NCBI GenBank assembly: GCA_002508635.1
Contig: DACO01000186.1
Coordinates: 1-5,382, forward strand
DNA: 5,382 nt
Direction of reading: 5' to 3'
Origin: Methanolobus sp. UBA118
GTDB lineage: Archaea > Halobacteriota > Methanosarcinia > Methanosarcinales > Methanosarcinaceae
The position numbers were made by a program, and so were the translations under genes. Of this stretch, positions 1-4,621 are shown piece by piece; position 1 is the stretch's first letter, and each line of letters starts with the position of its first letter. A model generated the notes under the pieces. That model made no database searches and was not told the DNA's origin. It worked only from the letters and a program-made list of their open reading frames with translations.

Positions 1-405
1 CTTGAACTCTACGGACATGTGATCACAGGTCTTGGAGAAGGGCAGTACTACATTGCAAAGGAAGGCTATATGTCCCAGTTCAGGGAAAAACTGGATTTCA
101 TACCATTCCCGGGGACACTTAATGTGAGACTCAAAGACCAGAGTGCACAGTTACGCGACAACATGGATATGATACAGCCCATGGTCGTTCATGGTTTCAA
201 TGACGGTGAGAGAAGCTTTGGAGGGGTCAAATGTTATTCTGTGGAAATAGAAGGCATAAAAGGTGCGGCAATAATCCCTGACAGGACACATTATCCCACA
301 GACCTTTTAGAGATAATCGCACCGCTGAAACTGCGGGAAACGCTCGATATAAGTGACGGCGATGAAGTAAGGATAGTGGTGAAGAACCCTCAAAGATGTG
401 AGTGA
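1..405 (+). CDS. ribK: CTP-dependent riboflavin kinase, C-terminal part (5' truncated by window edge)
   Basis: This archaeal enzyme phosphorylates riboflavin to FMN using CTP instead of ATP, in the cytoplasm. The reading frame is open from base 1, so the start lies upstream; 134 codons are visible. Family landmarks are clear: TGLGEG near visible residues 9-14, PGTLN at 37-41, a FGGVKCY strand near 73-79, and IIAPLKLRE near 105-113. The visible part matches nearly the whole stand-alone kinase domain (about 130-136 aa in Methanocaldococcus). The in-frame GTG at position 19 is not a likely start because it would remove the beta strand before TGLGEG. In many euryarchaea this domain is fused behind an N-terminal winged helix (RbkR, a kinase that is also a flavin-pathway repressor). 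Whether that applies here cannot be seen, although residues LELYGHV before the motif would fit a domain junction. The TGA stop lies just before or inside the start of ribB, implying one transcript. Confidence 0.93.
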   Translation, partial: LELYGHVITGLGEGQYYIAKEGYMSQFREKLDFIPFPGTLNVRLKDQSAQLRDNMDMIQPMVVHGFNDGERSFGGVKCYSVEIEGIKGAAIIPDRTHYPTDLLEIIAPLKLRETLDISDGDEVRIVVKNPQRCE

Positions 406-409
406 TACA

Positions 410-1147
410 ATGGATTCAGGTGCAAACGGATACAGTGAGAATATAAGAAGAGCCATCAACGCTCTTCAGAACGGTGAGATGATACTGCTTTTTGACCTTG
501 AGGGACGTGAAGCTGAAACCGACTTCACCATTCCGGCAACTGCCGTCAGGCCTTCTGATGTCAGATGGATGCGCAAGGATGCTGGAGGTCTTATCTGCGT
601 TGCCCTGGACCCGGACGCTTCCGAAGAACTTGGTCTGCCCCTGATGGCCGATATAATAAGAGAGGCAAACCAGCAGGACATCTCACTGGGCAAGGTCGTG
701 GAAAAGGGCGGGGACCTCAAGTACGATTCACGTTCTTCATTTTCCATCTGGGTGAACCACAGGGATACAAGAACCGGAATCCCGGACAATGACCGTGCAC
801 TGACCATCAACAAGCTGGGAGAGGTTGTTGACAAAACCCTGAACGGTGAAGAGATCCACTTCGGCAGCGAGTTCAGGACTCCCGGACATGTTGCAACCCT
901 GCGCGCTGCAAAGGGACTGGTCCATGAGCGCATGGGGCAGACAGAACTCTCTATCACCCTTGCTAAAATAGCAGGCATAACACCTGCAATGGTTGTCTGT
1001 GAGATGCTTGACGACGATACCGGCAGAGCTCTTGAGAAAGAGGATGCGAAGCAGTACGGAACAGATAACAACCTTGTATTTGTAGAAGGTGAGGAAGTTG
1101 TCGAAGCATATGAGATCTGGCTGCGTTCACAGACTCAGAAAAACTAA
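410..1147 (+). CDS. ribB: 3,4-dihydroxy-2-butanone 4-phosphate synthase
   Basis: RibB converts ribulose 5-phosphate to 3,4-dihydroxy-2-butanone 4-phosphate plus formate, supplying the four-carbon unit of riboflavin. From the ATG at 410 it has 245 aa. The acidic Mg-binding loop GREAETD (about residues 32-38) matches the R-E-x-E-x-D pattern of archaeal RibB. It is followed by MRKDAGGLICVAL (54-66), a TRTGIPDNDRALTI segment (120-133), RTPGHVATLRA (156-166) with the conserved His, and MGQTELSITLAKIAG (175-189) with the conserved Glu. Bacterial RibB usually reads GHTE where this has GQTE; I believe Gln also occurs in archaeal members but could not check. No GTP cyclohydrolase II domain follows, so it is monofunctional. 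Start choice: ATG 410 has GTGAT at 402-406 as a Shine-Dalgarno match and sits 4 bases after the ribK stop. An in-frame GTG at 398 would add four residues and overlap ribK by 8 bases, but has no obvious ribosome site. Confidence 0.93.
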   Translation: MDSGANGYSENIRRAINALQNGEMILLFDLEGREAETDFTIPATAVRPSDVRWMRKDAGGLICVALDPDASEELGLPLMADIIREANQQDISLGKVVEKGGDLKYDSRSSFSIWVNHRDTRTGIPDNDRALTINKLGEVVDKTLNGEEIHFGSEFRTPGHVATLRAAKGLVHERMGQTELSITLAKIAGITPAMVVCEMLDDDTGRALEKEDAKQYGTDNNLVFVEGEEVVEAYEIWLRSQTQKN

Positions 1148-1152
1148 AATAC
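1145..1152 (+). promoter_or_regulatory. possible TATA box for tRNA-Pro
   Basis: TAAAATAC overlaps the ribB stop codon and is centred about 32 bases before the mature tRNA 5' end. That would place transcription start near 1174, leaving a leader of about 7 bases for RNase P. The TATAT-like stretch at 1160-1164 is too close to the tRNA to serve. The assignment rests on spacing and A/T content only. Confidence 0.3.
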
Positions 1153-1180
1153 TGTAATGTATATCTACATACAATCCTGC

Positions 1181-1258
1181 GGGATCGTAGGGTAGCCTGG
1201 TCCATCCTGTTAGGCTGGGGGTCTAGCGACTGGAGTTCAAATCTCCGCGATCCCACCA
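1181..1258 (+). tRNA. tRNA-Pro (anticodon GGG)
   Basis: The cloverleaf folds by eye. The acceptor stem GGGATCG (1181-1187) pairs fully with CGATCCC (1248-1254), followed by discriminator A1255 and encoded CCA (1256-1258). The T arm is TGGAG/CTCCG around loop TTCAAAT (1236-1242). The anticodon stem TTAGG (1210-1214) pairs with TCTAG (1222-1226) through two G-U pairs, around loop CTGGGGG, giving anticodon GGG at 1217-1219 with T33 before it and G37 after it, as expected for proline tRNAs. The D arm keeps A14, G18G19 and A21; G10-U25 is a wobble pair and 13-22 is a U-U mismatch. The variable loop is four bases (CGAC). GGG reads CCC and CCU codons. No intron is present. It lies 33 bases after ribB. 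Confidence 0.95.
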
Positions 1259-1260
1259 AA

Positions 1261-1266
1261 TTTTTT
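1261..1266 (+). terminator. oligo-T terminator after tRNA-Pro
   Basis: A run of six T on the plus strand starts two bases after the encoded CCA, with A/T-rich sequence after it. Archaeal RNA polymerase stops at such T runs without needing a hairpin, so this is the likely end of the tRNA transcript. It also separates the tRNA from the convergent fasciclin gene. Confidence 0.6.
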
Positions 1267-1308
1267 CTAAATAAAGTAATCTTAATATCAGAATTATTTG
1301 TTTAAGAA

Positions 1309-1716
1309 TCACGGCACAAGTATCTCGTCAATCGCATGTATGATACCGTTTGTGCACTCGATATCAGCCTCAATAATCCTGGCCGTATCGACCTTAATCT
1401 CACCATCAGCAGTGATCTTCAGGCTGTTGCCACTGACAGTTTCGAGGGAATCCAGACCTTTAAGATCATCAGTGGTGTATTTTCCCTTTGCTATATGATA
1501 ATTTATGATTCCCAGAAGATATTCATGATCCTCAAAGGATTCATCGATGACGTCATCAGGTATCGGGTCAAAAGCAGACTCTACCGGTGCAAACACAGTA
1601 TAAGGTCCTTCGTTTCTGTACTTATCAAGGAGACCGAGTATTTCAGCAGCCTTGAGCAATGTAGGGAAAGAACCCTTTTCTCTTGCAGTATCGATAAGAT
1701 TGTTTAATTCCGCCAT
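1309..1716 (-). CDS. Stand-alone fasciclin (FAS1) domain protein
   Basis: This 135-aa protein is a single FAS1 domain from end to end. The H1 motif is YTVFAPVESAFD (residues 39-50), the central YH pair is at 73-74, and the H2 motif lies near 114-135, including NGIIHAIDEILVP at the C-terminus. FAS1 domains mediate adhesion or ligand binding in secreted eukaryotic and bacterial proteins. Here there is no signal peptide, lipobox or membrane segment, and the protein is acidic, so it is probably cytoplasmic or exported by an unrecognised route. Similar soluble single-domain FAS1 proteins are common in Methanosarcina-type methanogens, with no well-established role. The ATG at 1714-1716 is supported by AGAGGA at 1721-1726, four bases before it. 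The gene is monocistronic, convergent with tRNA-Pro and divergent from the ABC exporter. No strong terminator is seen before the tRNA. Confidence 0.92.
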   Translation of the reverse strand: MAELNNLIDTAREKGSFPTLLKAAEILGLLDKYRNEGPYTVFAPVESAFDPIPDDVIDESFEDHEYLLGIINYHIAKGKYTTDDLKGLDSLETVSGNSLKITADGEIKVDTARIIEADIECTNGIIHAIDEILVP

Positions 1717-1728
1717 TTTATCCTCTGA

Positions 1729-1784
1729 TGTGAATAACGCTTTTCTTCAATAAAAATAGTTTCAGTCTGTATTGTGAATAATGC
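1729..1784. repeat. Direct repeat TGTGAATAAYGC, two copies flanking the fasciclin TATA box
   Basis: Copies lie at 1729-1740 (TGTGAATAACGC) and 1773-1784 (TGTGAATAATGC), matching at 11 of 12 bases with starts 44 bases apart (about four helical turns). One copy covers the predicted transcription start and the other overlaps the inverted repeat upstream of the BRE. Paired sites on both sides of a TATA box could bind a regulator cooperatively. Confidence 0.35.
1751..1763 (-). promoter_or_regulatory. BRE + TATA box of the fasciclin gene
   Basis: Read on the minus strand, GAAAC (1763-1759, BRE-like) directly precedes TATTTTTA (1758-1751, TATA-like). The TATA centre predicts transcription start near 1728, giving a leader of about 12 bases that just includes the AGAGGA ribosome site. 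This is the best-formed promoter in the window, but it has not been tested against a matrix. Confidence 0.5.
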
Positions 1785-1789
1785 AATAC
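1769..1789. repeat. Inverted repeat GTATTG-N9-CAATAC, candidate operator
   Basis: Two perfect 6-base arms (1769-1774 and 1784-1789) are separated by nine bases, the size and symmetry typical of a dimeric regulator's site. It lies six bases upstream of the fasciclin BRE/TATA as read on the minus strand. A position just upstream of the BRE is where archaeal activators often bind. The role is inferred from placement only. Confidence 0.35.
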
Positions 1790-1828
1790 TCACTTCACAC
1801 AATAATTTTCGTAAAGCCCGCTGAAATC

Positions 1829-1850
1829 ATACATAAACAGAATTAAAAAA
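1829..1850 (+). promoter_or_regulatory. A/T-rich region, possible promoter of the ABC exporter operon
   Basis: The stretch contains ACATAAAC and AATTAAAAAA, either of which could act as TATA box. Predicted starts near 1860-1872 would give a leader that includes the GAGGGTGAT ribosome site. Another A/T block, ACATATAC at 1868-1875, would start transcription near 1898, too late to include that site. No clear BRE is seen, so the exact box is undecided. Confidence 0.25.
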
Positions 1851-1889
1851 GCATCGAAATGGTTAATACATATACTCCCAACATCCATA

Positions 1890-1898
1890 GAGGGTGAT
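1890..1898 (+). promoter_or_regulatory. Shine-Dalgarno site that fixes the ABC ATPase start
   Basis: GAGGGTGAT contains GGTGAT, a six-base match to the archaeal consensus GGAGGTGAT. It ends five bases before the ATA at 1904, the normal distance for a start codon. No ATG, GTG or TTG lies in the right frame at usable distance. It is the main evidence for starting the ATPase at 1904. Confidence 0.6.
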
Positions 1899-1903
1899 TA
1901 TTC

Positions 1904-2812
1904 ATAGTCCCTGTAATCGTTGCCAGAGACCTCAGGAAGACTTTCAAGGATCTTGTTGCCGTAGACAACATCAGTTTTAGCATTGAAGAAGGGGAGATGT
2001 TCGGTTTTCTTGGGCCAAACGGTGCGGGTAAGACTACGACCATGCGTATGATACAGTGCATATCCCCGGTCACAGCCGGCAGTCTGGAAATATTCGGCAT
2101 GGATGTCTCAGATCACCAGAGAGAGATCAAATCACTCATGGGTGTCGTGCCGCAGGAAAACAACCTTGACATGGATTTTACCGTTTACGAAAATCTCATG
2201 GTCTACTCCCGATATTTTGACATCCCTAAAGAAGAAGCTGAAGAAAGAGTCGAAGAACTTCTCGATTTCGTACAGCTTACCGACAAGAAGGATACAATGA
2301 CAGAAAGCCTGTCCGGTGGAATGAAACGCAGGCTCATACTTGCAAGGTCACTTGTAAACCGTCCGAGATTACTGATACTTGACGAACCGACTGTGGGCCT
2401 TGATCCGCAGGCACGACACCTGATCTGGGACAGACTGCGCCTGCTTCAAAAGAACGGTGTTACTGTAGTCCTTACTTCACACTACCTGGATGAGGTTGAA
2501 AAACTCTGTGACAGGCTGGTTGTCATGGATAACGGGGATATCCTGGTGGAAGGCAGCCCCTCAGATGTTATTGAAAAATATGTGGGATCCGGTATTGTGG
2601 AGGCTGAGAACGATCCACAACTTCTGGAATGCCTCAATGAAAGGGAAGCATCTTATGAGGTTATCGGCGATCTCGTACACATTTATACGGATGATCCCAA
2701 ACAGATCACAGACTACCTGACCATGGAGTGCTCTATCACAAAGTTCAGTGCAAGACCCGCGACACTTGAAGATGTTTTCCTGAGGCTCACCGGCAGGAGG
2801 CTGAGGGAATGA
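1904..2812 (+). CDS. ABC exporter ATP-binding protein (DrrA/NodI-like), apparent ATA start
   Basis: This is the nucleotide-binding subunit that powers the permease encoded next to it. Counting from the ATA at 1904 it has 302 aa. Walker A GPNGAGKT is at residues 37-44, Q-loop Gln at 84, signature LSGGMKRR at 136-143, Walker B LLILDE at 156-161, the D-loop GLD at 165-167 and the H-loop His at 193. The C-terminal extension ends in PATLEDVFLRLTGRRL (285-300), a hallmark of DrrA/NodI-type ATPases. The first in-frame ATG (1997) would put Walker A about six residues from the N-terminus and delete the leading strands (VIVARDLRKTF and AVDNISFSI), which are intact and in frame upstream. TGA at 1895-1897 bounds the frame, and only ATA at 1904 is correctly spaced from the ribosome site. 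The start is therefore a near-cognate codon, or an ATG changed by mutation or sequencing error. Cargo is not identifiable; family members export drugs, lipids or saccharides. Confidence 0.92.
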   Translation: MVPVIVARDLRKTFKDLVAVDNISFSIEEGEMFGFLGPNGAGKTTTMRMIQCISPVTAGSLEIFGMDVSDHQREIKSLMGVVPQENNLDMDFTVYENLMVYSRYFDIPKEEAEERVEELLDFVQLTDKKDTMTESLSGGMKRRLILARSLVNRPRLLILDEPTVGLDPQARHLIWDRLRLLQKNGVTVVLTSHYLDEVEKLCDRLVVMDNGDILVEGSPSDVIEKYVGSGIVEAENDPQLLECLNEREASYEVIGDLVHIYTDDPKQITDYLTMECSITKFSARPATLEDVFLRLTGRRLRE

Positions 2813-3600
2813 GATTTGCGAGCTACTTTGAAATACCCAGGATAAGTTCAAATGCATACAAGGTCTGGCAGCGCAACAAGGATGTCTTCATGAAAGACAT
2901 AAAATTGAATTTCCTGCCTCCTTTCCTTGAACCCATATTATACCTGATAGCACTTGGTTTTGGGCTGGGACGCTTTGTCGAGAGCATCGATGGCGTACCC
3001 TATGCACAATTCATAGCACCTGCACTGATATCCATATCCGTAATGTACGCATCGTTTTTCGAGTGCAGTTATGGCTCTTATGTCAGGATGTATTACCAGA
3101 AGACCTTTGATGCCATCATCGCCACACCCCTGACAATCGAAGAGGTGATTGCAGGAGAGATGCTGTGGGGTGCCACCAGAAGTATGATCAATGCAACCGT
3201 GATGATACCTGTAATTGCATTGTTCGGGCTTATTGATCTGCGTTATTCGCTGCTCATAATACCATTCGCGTTTCTGGGAGGATTGCTTTTTGCAGCTATC
3301 GGCATGTGTTTTACTGCAGTTACCCCGAACATCATGTCCATCAATTACCCGGTACTTCTGTTCATTACACCCATGTTCCTTTTCAGCGGTACATTTTTCC
3401 CGCTGAGCGCCCTTCCGCAGATAATCCAGTACTTTGCAGTTGCTTTTCTGCCTCTCACACATGTTGTGAACGTGATAAGGTCTCTCGGGTACGGGATACT
3501 GGAATTGTCCCTGTTGTTCGATGTGGTATGGATAATAATTGTCTGCGCCATACTTTTTGTACTTTCAATAAATATGATGAAAAAGAGACTTGTCGTTTGA
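2809..3600 (+). CDS. ABC-2 type exporter permease (NodJ/DrrB-like)
   Basis: This 263-aa integral membrane protein is the transport channel of the exporter. Hydrophobic segments suggest about six transmembrane helices, near residues 37-54, 66-84, 120-141, 146-170, 180-198 and 236-256. Family features include ATPLTIEEVIAGE (105-117), the cytoplasmic contact region of ABC-2 permeases, and the run LFSGTFFPLSALP (191-203) followed by FLPLTHVVNVIR (213-224), the NodJ-type C-terminal signature. The basic end MMKKRLVV fits a cytoplasmic C-terminus. Its ATG overlaps the ATPase TGA as ATGA, so the two are translationally coupled; GGAGG at 2796-2800 and GAGGG nearby are candidate ribosome sites inside the upstream gene. 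The exporter probably assembles as two ATPases with two permeases. Substrate is unknown. Confidence 0.93.
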   Translation: MRFASYFEIPRISSNAYKVWQRNKDVFMKDIKLNFLPPFLEPILYLIALGFGLGRFVESIDGVPYAQFIAPALISISVMYASFFECSYGSYVRMYYQKTFDAIIATPLTIEEVIAGEMLWGATRSMINATVMIPVIALFGLIDLRYSLLIIPFAFLGGLLFAAIGMCFTAVTPNIMSINYPVLLFITPMFLFSGTFFPLSALPQIIQYFAVAFLPLTHVVNVIRSLGYGILELSLLFDVVWIIIVCAILFVLSINMMKKRLVV

Positions 3601-3616
3601 TCCTTGTTACTTTTAC

Positions 3617-3629
3617 CCGTAATTTACGG
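3617..3629. repeat. Palindrome CCGTAA-T-TTACGG, candidate operator
   Basis: This is a perfect 6-base inverted repeat about a single central base, in the 77-bp gap between the permease and lipoprotein genes. The one-base centre makes a full RNA hairpin impossible, so a protein-binding site is more likely than a terminator. It lies about 20 bases upstream of the lipoprotein TATA box. A short T-rich stretch before it (3602-3614) could help end the exporter transcript. Confidence 0.35.
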
Positions 3630-3649
3630 TGTTAATCAGCGATAGTTTC

Positions 3650-3657
3650 ATAAAATA
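3650..3657 (+). promoter_or_regulatory. TATA box of the lipoprotein gene
   Basis: ATAAAATA-type sequence (3650-3657, with a preceding TTTC) is centred about 25 bases before the ATG at 3678. That distance puts transcription start at or next to the start codon. It fits a leaderless mRNA and explains why no ribosome site precedes this ATG. Confidence 0.45.
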
Positions 3658-3677
3658 CATTGTTAATCTGTGTACTG

Positions 3678-4592
3678 ATGAGAAAATGGATCACATTTGT
3701 GCTTTGTATTTCACTTCTTGGCATACTTGCAGGAGGTTGTATCGACGAACTTGTTCCCGTGGACGGTGAGACCACCACACAGGATGCATCCACCTATGAG
3801 TTTCAACCTTTCCTGAACAATAGTTTCGTGGAGGGGGAATTCATACATACCAGTACATTCTACCTTTCAGAAGAAAATGCAAAAGCAGTCCATATTCTTG
3901 AAAACGAGACTACCATAGATGTCATACCGCTTGAGGATCTCAGCTCACCCAATCAGGATCCTGTAAGCAATATTGTTGTCGTCGGAGATTATGCAAACTC
4001 CACAAACGCCTCCGTCGAATACTTCACAGAACTATCAATGTCTCCTGAACCGGCAGAGATCAATTACACATTATCCGAAGATGTGGTCAGAGGACAGAAA
4101 CACATCTATATCGAATTCAGTGAACCGGTTACAGGATTTGTAGCATTCACCCTGGCCACACCAATGGGACAGGATTTCGTACACGTGACCACTCCACCTT
4201 CGGTTGTACGTTTTGTGCTTCCCGAAGGCTATACCACTGGCAACCCTTTCATTGGAAAAACAAACCCTGAACCCACTGAGAGATATTATGATTCACAGAA
4301 CCGGGAAAACCTTGTGTGGATCAATGAAGTAATGTCCACCAGCGGTATCCTGGAGAGCCTGCAGAGCTTTTCCGGAGAGAATGAATCAGAAATTGAGCCG
4401 GTCCCAAGGGCAATAAGTGTCAAGTACTATTCTGAATCTGCCCCGCAGGGTCTGATAATTGCAGTGGGGATACTAGGTCTTGCAGCACTGATCGTCTTTT
4501 CAAGATACTACCGTGAAAAGAGAAAACTCGGTAAGATCAGGGAGGATATCGAAGGCCAGTTCCAGGAAAAAAAGGGAAAAGGAAAAGATTGA
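3678..4592 (+). CDS. Surface lipoprotein with C-terminal membrane anchor, function unknown (possibly DUF5803-like)
   Basis: From the ATG at 3678 this is a 304-aa protein. It starts with a basic MRKW and a hydrophobic stretch ending in LAGGC, so Cys21 is a probable lipidated residue after signal cleavage. A large extracellular part follows, with six N-x-S/T sequons (NNS, NET, NST, NAS, NYT, NES), consistent with a glycosylated surface protein. Near residues 259-275 there is one transmembrane helix, then a highly charged cytoplasmic tail (YYREKRK to KKGKGKD). The end of the outer domain reads ENLVWINE and later ISVKYYSE just before the helix, which reminds me of archaeal DUF5803 proteins; this is recall, not a search. 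The upstream in-frame TTG at 3660 only adds six residues before the signal peptide and is rejected. It lies 77 bp after the permease on the same strand, so a role with the exporter is possible but unproven. Confidence 0.85.
   Translation: MRKWITFVLCISLLGILAGGCIDELVPVDGETTTQDASTYEFQPFLNNSFVEGEFIHTSTFYLSEENAKAVHILENETTIDVIPLEDLSSPNQDPVSNIVVVGDYANSTNASVEYFTELSMSPEPAEINYTLSEDVVRGQKHIYIEFSEPVTGFVAFTLATPMGQDFVHVTTPPSVVRFVLPEGYTTGNPFIGKTNPEPTERYYDSQNRENLVWINEVMSTSGILESLQSFSGENESEIEPVPRAISVKYYSESAPQGLIIAVGILGLAALIVFSRYYREKRKLGKIREDIEGQFQEKKGKGKD
4567..4586 (-). terminator. Pyrimidine/oligo-T tract, likely terminator of the hydrolase gene
   Basis: On the minus strand this reads T4-CC-T4-CCC-T7, starting 36 bases past the hydrolase stop. 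Such T runs end transcription in archaea. The same bases on the plus strand encode the lysine-rich tail of the lipoprotein, so the signal is embedded in a convergent coding region. Confidence 0.4.
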
Positions 4593-4621
4593 GATAATTC
4601 TCACAGGAAATAATAACCAGG

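Noticed and set aside
466..1071. Long open frame on the minus strand inside ribB (about 200 codons)
   Set aside because: It lies antisense to a clearly conserved enzyme, its translation is Ser/Arg-rich without family motifs, and it is explained by codon bias of ribB.
1204..1230. Possible abnormal tRNA with a 9-base anticodon loop
   Set aside because: Pairing GTTAG with CTAGC gives that reading, but shifting by one base keeps A21, the G15-C48 partners and a normal 7-base loop with anticodon GGG, so the tRNA is ordinary.
1336..1707. Plus-strand open frames across the fasciclin gene
   Set aside because: The minus strand encodes a complete FAS1 domain with its promoter and ribosome site; the plus-strand translation has no recognisable domain.
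1997..1999. ATG at 1997 as the ABC ATPase start
   Set aside because: It would remove the N-terminal strands and leave Walker A about six residues from the end; the upstream frame encodes the missing family sequence and has a good ribosome site.
2938..3462. Minus-strand open frame inside the permease gene
   Set aside because: The Cys/His-rich translation looks like an antisense shadow of hydrophobic codons, not a zinc protein; the permease is intact on the plus strand.
3660..3662. TTG at 3660 as the lipoprotein start
   Set aside because: It only adds six residues before a normal signal peptide, and the ATG at 3678 fits the TATA spacing of a leaderless gene.
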